Origin: Pseudomonas caspiana
Lineage (GTDB): Bacteria > Pseudomonadota > Gammaproteobacteria > Pseudomonadales > Pseudomonadaceae
NCBI RefSeq assembly: GCF_002158995.1
Contig: NZ_LOHF01000020.1
Coordinates: 54,924 to 118,923 of the forward strand
Direction: 5' to 3'
Length of the DNA stretch: 64,000 nucleotides
Made by a program: the position numbers and the translations under genes. Below the pieces are notes generated by a model, which saw nothing but the letters and a program-made list of their open reading frames with translations, did no database searches and was not told where the DNA came from. Positions 26,444 through 35,162 of the stretch are shown piece after piece (the stretch's first letter is position 1; every line of letters begins with the position of its first letter).

Positions 26444-27421
26444 TCACCTGATCCCAACAACTACTTTCCCAACCGCCCGCCTCTCCCCCAACGAATCAAT
26501 CGCCAGCCCCGCCTCTTCCAGCGGATAAACTTTCGACACCAACGGCTTCAACTTGCCCTGCGCATACCAGCCAAACAACTGCTGAAAGTTCGCGACGTTA
26601 TCTTCCGGCTGACGTTGCGCGAATGATCCCCAGAACACACCGATAACGGAGGCGCCTTTCAATAGCGCGATGTTGACCGGCAGTTCGGGAATGCGGCCGC
26701 TGGCGAAACCAACGACCAACACGCGACCGTTCCAGGCGATGGAGCGAATGGCCTGATCGAAAAGGTCGCCACCCACGGGGTCGTAGATGACGTCGACGCC
26801 ATTACCGTTGGTGAGGCGTTTGATTTCTTCTTTGAGGTTGGCTTCGCTGTAGTTGATGAGTTCGTCGGCACCTGCGTTTTTGGCGACGGCCAACTTCTCG
26901 GCAGAGCTGGCTGCGGCGATGACACGGGCGCCCATGGCTTTACCGATTTCCACAGCGGCGAGGCCGACGCCACCCGATGCACCGAGCACCAGCAAGGTTT
27001 CGCCGGGTTGGAGATTGGCGCGTTGTTTAAGCGCGTGCATGGAGGTGCCGTAGGTCATGCTGAAAGCAGCAGCGGTGTTGAAGTCCATGGAGGGCGGCAT
27101 GGGCAAAACGTTGTATGCGGGTACGGCGACTTGTTCGGCAAAACTGCCCCAACCGGTGAGGGCCATCACTCGGTCGCCGACGTTCAAATGGGTCACTTTT
27201 TCGCCAGCAGCAGCCACAACGCCTGCTGCTTCTCCACCAGGGGAAAAGGGAAATGGCGGTTTGAATTGGTACTTGCCTTCGATGATCAATGTGTCGGGAA
27301 AGTTGACCCCGGCGGCATGCACCTCCAGAAGGATTTCATTCTTCTTGATTTGCGGGCTGGCGATGTCTTCGAGGACGAGGGTTTCGGCGGGGCCGAACGC
27401 TTTGCACAGCAAGGCTTTCAT
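26444..27421 (-). CDS. Zinc-free NADPH:quinone oxidoreductase (MDR family)
   Basis: A 325-residue medium-chain dehydrogenase/reductase of the quinone reductase type: GroES-like N-terminal half, then a Rossmann domain with LGASGGVGLAAVEIG near residue 150. The zinc ligands of alcohol dehydrogenases are absent. Start at 27421 (MKALLCKAFGP) is the family start with AAGGAA upstream; a longer in-frame extension lacks support. The likely substrate is a quinone or enone. Confidence 0.87.
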   Translation of the reverse strand: MKALLCKAFGPAETLVLEDIASPQIKKNEILLEVHAAGVNFPDTLIIEGKYQFKPPFPFSPGGEAAGVVAAAGEKVTHLNVGDRVMALTGWGSFAEQVAVPAYNVLPMPPSMDFNTAAAFSMTYGTSMHALKQRANLQPGETLLVLGASGGVGLAAVEIGKAMGARVIAAASSAEKLAVAKNAGADELINYSEANLKEEIKRLTNGNGVDVIYDPVGGDLFDQAIRSIAWNGRVLVVGFASGRIPELPVNIALLKGASVIGVFWGSFAQRQPEDNVANFQQLFGWYAQGKLKPLVSKVYPLEEAGLAIDSLGERRAVGKVVVGIR

Positions 27422-27553
27422 CGGGCTATTCCTTTTGGATTTGTGGCCGATACGTTCAGGTATGTAGATTTTCGGGTCAATGAGCATGATCCGCCCTGAT
27501 ACTCATGCATAAGCTCAAGTAAGCTAGGCGGCAAACCGGATAAGGAGTGGACT

Positions 27554-27964
27554 GTGAAAGCGTGGATCTTGATGTTGTTGGCCCTGTCACTGCCAACCAT
27601 GGCGCTGGCTGAAGAAGCGGCCAAAGAAGGTGAGGCGCCCAAGGTTGCCTATGTATCCCTGACGCCACCGTTCGTGGGCAATTACGCACTGGATGGCGGC
27701 CCGAAGCTGCGCGTCTTCAAGGCAGATGTCGCCTTGCGTGTGACCGGCCCGGAAGCACAGGCTGCGGTAAAGCGTAACGATCCGCTGATTCGTAACCAGT
27801 TGGTGGCGCTGTTTACTCAGCAAACCGTCGACACCATGAGCAGTGCCGAAGCCAAAGAGAAGCTGCGTCAGGAAGCGCTCAAACAAGTTCAGCAAGTCAT
27901 GAATGACGAAGAAGGCAAGCCGATCGTAGAAGACCTGCTGTTCAACAACTTCATCGTTCAGTAA
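27554..27964 (+). CDS. FliL-family secreted protein outside a flagellar locus
   Basis: A 136-residue protein with a cleavable-looking signal peptide (to about ALA, residue 19) and a FliL-like domain ending in VEDLLFNNFIVQ, the typical FliL C-terminus. Start is a GTG with AAGGAG upstream; no earlier ATG. True FliL is anchored by an uncleaved helix beside the flagellar stator and is encoded in flagellar operons; this paralogue is solitary, so its partner is unknown. Confidence 0.8.
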   Translation: MKAWILMLLALSLPTMALAEEAAKEGEAPKVAYVSLTPPFVGNYALDGGPKLRVFKADVALRVTGPEAQAAVKRNDPLIRNQLVALFTQQTVDTMSSAEAKEKLRQEALKQVQQVMNDEEGKPIVEDLLFNNFIVQ

Positions 27965-27967
27965 CGG

Positions 27968-28417
27968 TTAACGCAATGCCAGGATCGCCGCCCACTGTTC
28001 GGCGGTCACTGGCATGACGGACAGGCGAGTGCCCTTCTGCACCAGTGGTAATTGTTCCAGCGCGCTTTGCTGCTTCAAATAACTCAGGCTGAGCACTTTC
28101 GGAAAGGCTTCGACGAAAGCCACATCGACGGCGCTCCACTGATTTTTTTCAGCCGTGGCTTTGGCATCGAAATAGTGACTCTGCGGATCCAGCGCGGTCG
28201 GGTCTGGATAGGCCGCCTGTGTGATACGTGCAATACCCGCAATACCTGGCTCAGGGCAGCTTGAGTGATAAAAGAAGAATTCATCGCCAACCGCCATGGC
28301 GCGTAGAAAATTGCGCGCCTGATAGTTGCGGACACCGTCCCAACGCGCGTTGCCGAGGCTTTGCAGGGCACTGATGGAGAGTTCGTCGGGCTCGGATTTC
28401 ATTAGCCAATAGGCCAT
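27968..28417 (-). CDS. EVE-domain protein
   Basis: A 149-residue single EVE domain (PUA-like fold): opening MAYWLMKSEPDEL, then WDGVRNYQARNFL and FFYHSSC, all hallmarks of the thymocyte nuclear protein 1 family. EVE domains bind modified bases in DNA or RNA; the bacterial housekeeping role is not established. Convergent with the FliL-like gene, 3 bp apart. Confidence 0.88.
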   Translation of the reverse strand: MAYWLMKSEPDELSISALQSLGNARWDGVRNYQARNFLRAMAVGDEFFFYHSSCPEPGIAGIARITQAAYPDPTALDPQSHYFDAKATAEKNQWSAVDVAFVEAFPKVLSLSYLKQQSALEQLPLVQKGTRLSVMPVTAEQWAAILALR

Positions 28418-28611
28418 GTTTTTTGCTCCTGATAGGGGCTGCGGGCAAGTTGTCAGACAGTTTTATGACAAACCGACAGTCGGCTGACGTCAACGTTTGC
28501 GTGTACGCACATGTTGTCGCAGAATGCCGGGATTTTAAGCTCCACGCTGCTGCACGGCCTATTTAAAAACCGATGCTGACATCGTATTGATTTGCCTAAG
28601 GAGGGCAGTCA

Positions 28612-28764
28612 ATGAAACGCAAGCCGGATTTACTTTGGATTTTGGTTATTTTGTTCGGCTTGGGTGTCGTCACGACGGGTTATGCGCAAAGCTTGTGGTC
28701 CAGCAAGACCGATGCGCCGGTTGAAATCACTCAACAGCAGCAGAAGTATCCTTCGCGGCATTGA
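28612..28764 (+). CDS. 50-residue single-pass membrane microprotein
   Basis: A short gene with an excellent ribosome site (AAGGAGG, 28598-28604). The product begins MKRKPDLLWILVILFGLGVV, a positively charged N-terminus followed by one membrane helix (about 8-22), then GYAQSLWSSK and a polar Gln-rich tail ending QQQQKYPSRH. Function unknown. It might instead be a secreted peptide cleaved after TGYA. The gene stands alone between the EVE gene and a REPIN. Confidence 0.72.
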   Translation: MKRKPDLLWILVILFGLGVVTTGYAQSLWSSKTDAPVEITQQQQKYPSRH

Positions 28765-28783
28765 TTCTCGGGCTGCAGATTAC

Positions 28784-28875
28784 CTTTAGGAGCTCACCGA
28801 GATTACGAGGCCAGCGATTGCGGTATGCCTGACGCTCCGCCATCGCTGCCTCGCGTTGCTCGTGAGCTTCTAAAG
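28784..28875. repeat. REPIN, family B (inverted pair)
   Basis: CTTTAGGAGCTCACCGAGAT left (somewhat diverged) and right copy GCTCGTGAGCTTCTAAAG. The spacer carries CAGCGATTGCGG as in other family B members. Confidence 0.85.
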
Positions 28876-28901
28876 AGTTTGCATCGTAAAGATAAGACGT
28901 T

Positions 28902-29504
28902 TTACGCCAGATACCACCGGCGATCCGACACTGAGCCATCCAAAGGCACGTCCCAACTGGCTTGCGCCAGACGCTCGACCTTCTGACATTCATGAGCTAG
29001 CCCAAGCAATACAGGCTTTTGCCAGACTGTTCTGCGTGAGCGGTATGCCAGGCTGCGATCGTAGAAGCCGCCGCCCATACCCAAGCGCCCGCCTTCATCG
29101 TCAAAGCCAACCAATGGCATCAGAATCAAATCCAGCGCCCAGATTTTGCGTTGCTTGGCCAGGCTGATGCGCGGCTCGGGAATGCGGAAGCGGTTGGGTT
29201 TGAATTTCTCCCCGGGCTTTACCCGCTGAAACACCATCTTGGTTCGTGGCCAGGCGCTGAGTACAGGAAGGTAAGTCGCCTTGCCGCGCTTCTGCGCCGC
29301 ACGCAACAACAGGCGCGGATCTATCTCGCCGTCCATGGGTAGATAAAACGAGACGTGCCGGGCGCGACGAAACAAAGGGTGTTGAGCAAGTTGGCGATAG
29401 ATGCCGCGTGCAGCTGCGCGCTGTTCGCTAGCGCTCAAGGCGCGACGAGCCTGACGTAGCTTTCGGCGCAATTGCTGGCGCGTGGGCGGTGCTTCACTGG
29501 TCAT
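28902..29504 (-). CDS. fau: 5-formyltetrahydrofolate cyclo-ligase
   Basis: A 200-residue enzyme (YgfA/MTHFS) that converts 5-formyl-THF to 5,10-methenyl-THF with ATP. It has the basic N-terminus LRRKLRQARRAL, YLPMDGEIDPR and the C-terminal GGRLGMGGGFYDR nucleotide-binding loop. Start at 29504 follows the family; ATG 29531 or GTG 29534 in frame are possible but neither has a ribosome site. It lies directly downstream of 6S RNA and probably shares its transcript, as in many proteobacteria. Confidence 0.92.
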   Translation of the reverse strand: MTSEAPPTRQQLRRKLRQARRALSASEQRAAARGIYRQLAQHPLFRRARHVSFYLPMDGEIDPRLLLRAAQKRGKATYLPVLSAWPRTKMVFQRVKPGEKFKPNRFRIPEPRISLAKQRKIWALDLILMPLVGFDDEGGRLGMGGGFYDRSLAYRSRRTVWQKPVLLGLAHECQKVERLAQASWDVPLDGSVSDRRWYLA

Positions 29505-29611
29505 GAGAGCGGGACATGCAGACTGATCCATCACGGTTGAACCAGAACCGAGGACGCCAGAGCGACGACCTCGTGGACATTGTCGTCGGTGAACCCGGCG
29601 GCAATAAGAAT

Positions 29612-29791
29612 TGAGACTCCCCGACGAACCGCTGTCGGTGTAGCCCTTGAACCCGAAAGTTCAAGGTGGAGATTGCAGGAGGTTTTAAGGCTTTCCGTCG
29701 AGCGGACATGCACACCAACCCCAACGTGCAACCCCCGTGGTTGTGCGTATCGGCTCAGGGACATGACCGACTGGCAAGCACTCCAGGGAGC
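29612..29791 (-). ncRNA. ssrS: 6S RNA
   Basis: About 180 nt on the minus strand between zapA and fau, the canonical position. The sequence contains segments typical of Pseudomonas 6S RNA: CTGAGCCGATACGCACAACC, GGGTTGCACGTTGGGGTTGG, and the CTTGAAC-TTTCGG-GTTCAAG hairpin. The 5' CTCCC can pair with the 3' GGGGAG to close the long rod. 6S RNA mimics an open promoter and sequesters sigma-70 RNA polymerase in stationary phase. The ends are estimates from the promoter and closing stem. Confidence 0.92.
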
Positions 29792-29797
29792 GGCGCG

Positions 29798-29803
29798 AGT
29801 ATA
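29798..29803 (-). promoter_or_regulatory. -10 box of the 6S RNA promoter
   Basis: TATACT on the minus strand, with the expected start about 7 nt downstream at 29791. It sits only 20 bp past the zapA stop. Confidence 0.6.
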
Positions 29804-29822
29804 CCGAAACTTGTCGGAAAAT

Positions 29823-30152
29823 TCAGCCCCGAGGCGCATCCGGAGGCAGATCGGAGTCTGTGGCCAGCACCAGATCAACGCGATCCAGCAGGTCGCGGAC
29901 CTGTTCACGCGTTGAACCACTGGCCTGCAGGTCTGGCAGATCCTGCTTATGCAGCAAATCGTGAGTAATGTTCAACGCCGCCATTACAGCGATCCGGTCG
30001 GCGCCGATTACTTTGCCGCTGCTACGGATTTCACGCATCTTGCCATCCAGATAGCGCGCGGCGCTGACCAGGTTGGTGCGCTCTTCCTGAGGGCAGATGA
30101 TCGAATATTCTTTGTCGAGGATCTGTACGGTGACGCTGTTGCCATTGCTCAT
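29823..30152 (-). CDS. zapA: Cell division protein ZapA
   Basis: A 109-residue ZapA: a small globular head (VTVQILDKEYSIICPQEE) and a long C-terminal helix that forms an antiparallel tetramer and cross-links FtsZ filaments. It overlaps the upstream coiled-coil gene by 4 bp. The gene order zapB-like, zapA, 6S RNA, fau is conserved in gammaproteobacteria. Confidence 0.94.
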   Translation of the reverse strand: MSNGNSVTVQILDKEYSIICPQEERTNLVSAARYLDGKMREIRSSGKVIGADRIAVMAALNITHDLLHKQDLPDLQASGSTREQVRDLLDRVDLVLATDSDLPPDAPRG

Positions 30153-30358
30153 GAGTCTTGCTCCAGGGCCTTGAGGCGCGAAATCATTGTCTCGACCTTC
30201 TGCCGGGCGATTTCGTTTTTTTCAATCAAATGAGCGCGTTCTTCGCGCCACGACTTTTCCTGAGCTAATAGGAGTCCGTTTTGGCGTTTTAGTTGCTCGA
30301 CACGAGTGATCAGTAATTCCAGTCGGGCCATCAGCGCTTGCAGGTCGGTGTCTTCCAT
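30149..30358 (-). CDS. ZapB-like coiled-coil protein (TIGR02449 type)
   Basis: A 69-residue, almost entirely helical protein with heptad-like leucines (LMARLELLITRVEQLKRQN) throughout. It overlaps zapA by 4 bp, so the two are translationally coupled. By context and shape it is a candidate Z-ring accessory factor, analogous to ZapB; homology to E. coli ZapB is not evident by eye. Confidence 0.8.
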   Translation of the reverse strand: MEDTDLQALMARLELLITRVEQLKRQNGLLLAQEKSWREERAHLIEKNEIARQKVETMISRLKALEQDS

Positions 30359-30518
30359 TGGTTCCCACTGAATACTTTCTGATGAGTGGCACAGGAGCTG
30401 GCTTTACGCCACGGCCTCTGAAGCGCCGCCTACGGCCGTGTAGATGATCTTGTGATCCGGATAGTCTAGGATACAAGGCTTCATTCTAGACACTGAGCCG
30501 ATTGGCGACTAGCTACCC

Positions 30519-31073
30519 ATGCCCATTCAGAATTCCCCGTACAAAGCATTCGCCACCCTGCTCAACAGCAGCGGTCATCCTGTCTCTCCCGCTGAGCTGC
30601 ACGGCCTGCTGCTGGGCCGCAGTTGCGCCGGTTCCGGATTCGATTCCGGTGACTGGTTGAACGACGCGGCCGAGTTGCTTGAGTCCGTGCCTGAAGACAA
30701 TGTCCGCCAGGCCCTGATCGGCTTACAGGAGATGGTCAAAGGCGAGCTCACCAGCGACGACATGACCGTTGTTTTGCTGCTCCCGAGTGACGACGAACCG
30801 CTTGCCGAACGCGCCATTGCGCTGGGCCAGTGGTGTCAGGGCTTCCTCACCGGTTTTGGTCTGACGGCAGGTGACACGGCGTTGAGCGCTGAAGCCATGG
30901 AAGTGTTGCAGGATCTGGCAGCTATCGCCCAGGTGCAGGACGCGCTGGAAGAGTCCGACGACGGCGAAAGCGATTACATGGAAGTCATGGAGTACCTGCG
31001 CGTCGCCCCGCTGCTGTTGTTTACCGAATTCAACAAAGCTGCTGCTGCCGAGCCAAAACCGTCTTTGCATTGA
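30519..31073 (+). CDS. UPF0149 / YecA-YgfB family protein
   Basis: A 184-residue acidic helical protein: LHGLLLGRSCAG near residue 28, WCQGFLTGFGL near 109 and SDDGESDYMEVMEYLRVA near 145 are the family signatures. It lacks the C-terminal SEC-C zinc motif of YecA, so it is the short YgfB-like form. It is divergent from zapB-zapA and precedes pepP, ubiH and ubiI, an order conserved from E. coli (ygfB-pepP-ubiH-ubiI). The P. aeruginosa YgfB has been linked to AmpDh3 and beta-lactam resistance; assigned by family only. Confidence 0.88.
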   Translation: MPIQNSPYKAFATLLNSSGHPVSPAELHGLLLGRSCAGSGFDSGDWLNDAAELLESVPEDNVRQALIGLQEMVKGELTSDDMTVVLLLPSDDEPLAERAIALGQWCQGFLTGFGLTAGDTALSAEAMEVLQDLAAIAQVQDALEESDDGESDYMEVMEYLRVAPLLLFTEFNKAAAAEPKPSLH

Positions 31074-31149
31074 TCCTTCATCGCCGCTTTCGCGATCATC
31101 GTCCACTCAGACGATGGTCGCGGCGCTTAAAAAGGGAACCCGCCTGCCT

Positions 31150-32493
31150 ATGATCCATATCCCGAAGTCGGAATACGCTCGTCGACGCAAGGCCTTGATG
31201 GCGCAGATGGAACCCAACAGCATCGCCATTCTGCCCGCAGCCGCCGTGGCGATACGTAATCGCGACGTCGAGCATGTGTATCGCCAGGACAGCGACTTCC
31301 AGTACCTGAGCGGCTTCCCGGAGCCGGAAGCGGTGGTGGTGCTGATCCCCGGCCGGGAATATGGCGAATACGTGCTGTTCTGTCGTGAGCGCAACCCCCA
31401 GCGGGAACTGTGGGACGGGCTGCGCGCAGGACAGGAAGGCGCAATCCGCTATTTCGGTGCTGACGACGCATTCCCGATCAACGATATCGATGAAATCCTG
31501 CCCGGCCTTATTGAAGGCCGTGACCGCGTTTACTCGGCCATGGGTAGCAATGCAGAGTTTGATCGGCACCTGATGGAGTGGATCAATGTGATTCGCTCCA
31601 AAGCCCACCTGGGCGCGCAGCCGCCGAATGAATTCGTTGCGCTGGATCATCTGCTGCATGACATGCGTCTGTATAAATCGGCGGCGGAAATCAAGGTAAT
31701 GCGCGAAGCGGCAAGAATTTCCGCCCGCGCCCATGTCCGGGCGATGCAAGCCTGTCGCCCTGGGCTGCATGAGTTCAGTCTCGAAGCCGAGCTGGATTAC
31801 GAATTCCGCAGAGGCGGCGCGAAGATGCCCGCGTACGGCTCCATCGTCGCCTCAGGCCGCAACGCCTGCATCCTGCACTATCAGGAAAACGATGCGCTGC
31901 TCAAAGATGGCGATCTGGTGATGATCGACGCGGGTTGCGAGATTGATTGTTACGCCAGCGATATCTCGCGCACCTTTCCAGTCAGCGGCAAGTTTTCCCC
32001 TGAGCAGAAAGCGATTTATGAGCTGGTGCTCAACGCTCAGGAAGCTGCGTTTGCGGCCATCGGCCCGGACAAACACTGGAATCAGGCCCACGAAGCGACT
32101 GTTCAGGTCATTACCGCAGGCCTCGTGGAGCTGGGTTTGCTCCAGGGCGATGTGGATGAGCTGATCGCCAACGAAGCCTACAAGGCTTTTTACATGCATC
32201 GAGCCGGACATTGGCTGGGGATGGATGTGCATGACGTGGGCGACTACAAGGTCGGCGGCGAATGGCGGGTGCTGGAAGTCGGCATGACACTGACGGTCGA
32301 GCCAGGCATCTATGTCGCGTCGGACAATCAGCAGGTCGCGAAGAAATGGCGCGGTATCGGTATACGAATCGAGGATGACGTCGTGGTGACCAAAAAAGGC
32401 TGTGAAATTCTTACCGGTGACGTACCTAAAACCGTCGCGGAAATCGAGGCACTGATGGCCGCAGCCCGCAATCAACCGGAATTTGCTGCATGA
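31150..32493 (+). CDS. pepP: Xaa-Pro aminopeptidase P
   Basis: A 447-residue M24B metallopeptidase that removes N-terminal residues preceding proline. Creatinase-type N-domain (about 1-175), then the pita-bread catalytic domain with the dinuclear metal ligands in MIDAGCEIDCYASDISRTF (two Asp), GHWLGMDVHD (His), TVEPGIY (Glu) and IRIEDDV (Glu). Start at 31150 (MIHIPKSEY) is the family N-terminus; an in-frame ATG at 31114 has no ribosome site. It overlaps ubiH by 4 bp. Confidence 0.93.
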   Translation: MIHIPKSEYARRRKALMAQMEPNSIAILPAAAVAIRNRDVEHVYRQDSDFQYLSGFPEPEAVVVLIPGREYGEYVLFCRERNPQRELWDGLRAGQEGAIRYFGADDAFPINDIDEILPGLIEGRDRVYSAMGSNAEFDRHLMEWINVIRSKAHLGAQPPNEFVALDHLLHDMRLYKSAAEIKVMREAARISARAHVRAMQACRPGLHEFSLEAELDYEFRRGGAKMPAYGSIVASGRNACILHYQENDALLKDGDLVMIDAGCEIDCYASDISRTFPVSGKFSPEQKAIYELVLNAQEAAFAAIGPDKHWNQAHEATVQVITAGLVELGLLQGDVDELIANEAYKAFYMHRAGHWLGMDVHDVGDYKVGGEWRVLEVGMTLTVEPGIYVASDNQQVAKKWRGIGIRIEDDVVVTKKGCEILTGDVPKTVAEIEALMAAARNQPEFAA

Positions 32494-33677
32494 GCCGTTT
32501 CAATCTGGCAATCGTCGGTGGTGGCCTGGTCGGCGCCAGCCTCGCCATGGCCTTACAGGCCGGCGCCAAGGAACGCGGCTGGAAGATCGTGCTGATCGAG
32601 CAGTTCGCCCCCGGCGATACTTATCAGCCGAGCTACGACGCTCGCTCTTCGGCGCTGTCATTCGGTGCTCGACAAATCTATGAGCGCCTTGGTCTGTGGC
32701 AAGCCATCGCCCGCCGCGCCGAGCCTATCCTGCAGATTCAGGTGTCGGATCGTGGTCGGTTCGGGTCTGCACGCTTGTCTGCTATGGAAGAAGGTGTGCC
32801 CGCGCTGGGCTATGTGGTGGAGAACGCCTGGCTGGGCCAATGCCTTTGGCAGGGCCTGGACAAAGATGTAGTCAGTTGGCGCGTCCCGGCTGAAGTCAAA
32901 CGCATGCAAGCGCTGCCGGATGGTTATCGCCTGTTGCTTGACGATGAAACCGAGCTGGAATGCGATCTGGCGGTATTGGCCGACGGTGGCCGTTCAAGCC
33001 TGCGTGAACAATTGGGCATCGGTGTTCGCCAGCGTCCTTACAATCAGAGCGCGCTGATCGCCAATATCACCCCGAGCGAAGCCCACTGCGGTCAGGCGTT
33101 CGAACGTTTCACCGATGAAGGACCAATGGCTTTATTGCCGCTGCCGGAAAATCGTTGTGCGCTGGTCTGGACGCGTACGGGGTCGGACACTCAGCGCTTG
33201 CTGGAACTGGACGACCGCAGCTTCCTCAGCGAACTGCAGAACGTGTTCGGTTATCGCCTCGGCACGCTGCAGCAGGTTGGAGTGCGGCATGTGTATCCGC
33301 TGAACCTCATCGAAGCGGAAGAACAAGTCCGCTCACATCTGGTCGTACTCGGTAACGCGGCGCACAGCCTGCACCCGATTGCGGGGCAGGGTTTTAACCT
33401 GTCGCTACGGGATGCAAACGCCTTGGCGCAGACGTTACTGGCCAGCGATACGCTGCCGGGCGATCTGCCAACATTGCAGTTGTATCGCGAGCAACAGCGA
33501 GTGGATCAACAGCTTACGGTCGGCTTTTCTGATCAAGTCACGCGCCTGTTTGGCAGTAATGAGCCTCTGGTGGCTGCCGGTCGTAACATCGGTCTGCTAG
33601 GGCTTGATCTACTGCCTCCGGCCAAGCGCTGGTTTGCGCGTCAGGCGATGGGCCTGGGGACTCGGCCCAATGTTTGA
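32490..33677 (+). CDS. ubiH: 2-octaprenyl-6-methoxyphenyl hydroxylase UbiH
   Basis: A 395-residue FAD monooxygenase of ubiquinone synthesis. Dinucleotide-binding GGGLVGASLAMAL (9-21), DG motif VLADGGRSSLREQ near residue 166, and the flavin-ribose motif GNAAHSLHPIAGQGFNLSLR near 290. ATGA overlap with pepP couples translation. It acts at C1 of the ring by analogy with E. coli. Confidence 0.92.
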   Translation: MSRFNLAIVGGGLVGASLAMALQAGAKERGWKIVLIEQFAPGDTYQPSYDARSSALSFGARQIYERLGLWQAIARRAEPILQIQVSDRGRFGSARLSAMEEGVPALGYVVENAWLGQCLWQGLDKDVVSWRVPAEVKRMQALPDGYRLLLDDETELECDLAVLADGGRSSLREQLGIGVRQRPYNQSALIANITPSEAHCGQAFERFTDEGPMALLPLPENRCALVWTRTGSDTQRLLELDDRSFLSELQNVFGYRLGTLQQVGVRHVYPLNLIEAEEQVRSHLVVLGNAAHSLHPIAGQGFNLSLRDANALAQTLLASDTLPGDLPTLQLYREQQRVDQQLTVGFSDQVTRLFGSNEPLVAAGRNIGLLGLDLLPPAKRWFARQAMGLGTRPNV

Positions 33678-33729
33678 TTTACGCCTTATTACTCACCGGC
33701 TCACGCCTTCAGCGGGAACGATTTAAAGC

Positions 33730-34950
33730 ATGGAAATCCGCGCAGATCTGCTGATTGTCGGGGCCGGAATGGTTGGCAGCGCTTTGGCGCTGGCGCTACA
33801 GGGCAGCGGCTTGAACGTTGTCGTGGTTGATGGCAGCCCGCTGAGCGTCAAACCCTTCGACGCTCAGGCGATGTTCGAACCCCGGGTCAGCGCATTATCC
33901 GCCGCCAGCCAGCGGATTCTGCAACGTCTGGGTGCCTGGGAAGGCATTGCCGCTCGGCGCACCAGTCCTTACGGTGAAATGCAGGTCTGGGATGGCAGCG
34001 GCACCGGCCAGATTCACTTCTCGGCAGCCAGCGTACATGCCGACGTGCTCGGGCACATCGTGGAAAACCGTGTCGTGCAGGACGCCCTGCTGGACCGTCT
34101 GCATGACTGCGATATCGGCCTGTTGGCCAACGCGCGGCTGGAACAGATGCGGCGCTCCGGTGATGAGTGGCTGCTGACGCTGGCTGATGGTCGTCTATTG
34201 CGCGCGCCTCTAGTGATTGCTGCTGACGGCGCCAACTCGGCAGTCCGTCGCCTGACCGGCACTCAAACCCGTGAGTGGGATTACCAGCATCACGCCATCG
34301 TGACCAGCGTGCGTACCAGCAATTCGCACCGTAAAACTGCCTGGCAGCGCTTTACCGACAATGGCCCGCTGGCTTTCTTGCCGTTGCAGCGAGAGGGTGA
34401 ACATTGGTGCTCCATCGTCTGGTCGGTCACCCCAAAGGAAGCCGAGCGGCTGACGGCGCTGGACGATGATGCGTTTTGTCGCGAGCTTGAACGGGCCTTC
34501 GAGGGCCGTTTGGGCCCAGTGCGTGCCGCCGACCCTCGCGTGTGTGTGCCGTTGCGCCAGCGCCACGCCAAGCGTTATGTCGCCGAAGGCCTGGCGTTGA
34601 TTGGGGATGCCGCACACACCATCCACCCGCTGGCCGGGCAAGGGGTGAATCTCGGCTTTCTCGACGCGGCAGTGCTGGCCGAAGTGCTGCTGCATGCCCA
34701 TGAACGTGGAGAGCGACTGGCCGACGTGCGAGTACTAAGCCGCTTCGAGCGCCGCCGCATGCCTCACAATCTGGCGCTGATGGCGGCGATGGAAGGTTTT
34801 GAGCGGTTGTTTCAGGCTGACCAACTGCCATTGCGCTGGCTACGCAATACCGGGCTGAAAATGGTTAATCAGGTTCCGGAAGCCAAGGCAACATTCGTGC
34901 GCCAGGCACTGGGCTTGAGCGGGGATTTGCCGGAGTTGGCGCGTCTGTAG
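33730..34950 (+). CDS. ubiI: UbiH/COQ6-family hydroxylase UbiI
   Basis: A 406-residue paralogue of UbiH with the same three FAD motifs: GAGMVGSALALAL (10-22), AADGANSAVRRL near 158 and GDAAHTIHPLAGQGVNLGFL near 291. Pseudomonas carries UbiI for C5 hydroxylation of the quinone ring and pairs it with UbiH; the adjacent position supports that call. 52-bp gap to ubiH, probably the same operon. Confidence 0.87.
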   Translation: MEIRADLLIVGAGMVGSALALALQGSGLNVVVVDGSPLSVKPFDAQAMFEPRVSALSAASQRILQRLGAWEGIAARRTSPYGEMQVWDGSGTGQIHFSAASVHADVLGHIVENRVVQDALLDRLHDCDIGLLANARLEQMRRSGDEWLLTLADGRLLRAPLVIAADGANSAVRRLTGTQTREWDYQHHAIVTSVRTSNSHRKTAWQRFTDNGPLAFLPLQREGEHWCSIVWSVTPKEAERLTALDDDAFCRELERAFEGRLGPVRAADPRVCVPLRQRHAKRYVAEGLALIGDAAHTIHPLAGQGVNLGFLDAAVLAEVLLHAHERGERLADVRVLSRFERRRMPHNLALMAAMEGFERLFQADQLPLRWLRNTGLKMVNQVPEAKATFVRQALGLSGDLPELARL

Positions 34951-34962
34951 GCCGCAATGCAT

Positions 34963-35053
34963 CTGTGGGGGCCGAGCTTACTCGCGATAAAAGCTGGATG
35001 CGGTTCACTCTGGATCGCATCGCCCTTATCGCGGGCAAGCCCGGCTCCCACAG
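34963..35053. repeat. REPIN, family C (inverted pair)
   Basis: CTGTGGGGGCCGAGCTTACT left and right copy GGGCAAGCCCGGCTCCCACAG. It starts 12 bp after the ubiI stop. Confidence 0.88.
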
Positions 35054-35111
35054 ATAGTGTCCGATGCTCGCCAGCTGCAACATTCTGTTACGCGTCTATC
35101 CAGACTTGGCA

Positions 35112-35130
35112 AATGGGATTCACTACCATT
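35112..35130. promoter_or_regulatory. Candidate Fur box before the iron importer
   Basis: AATGGGATTCACTACCATT, palindromic at its ends. It matches 13 of 19 positions of the Pseudomonas-like Fur site AATGATAATCGTTATCATT and lies 33 bp upstream of the iron-binding protein gene. Confidence 0.45.
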
Positions 35131-35162
35131 TCGCCTCATTTTGCGAACGCGAGACCCTCCCC

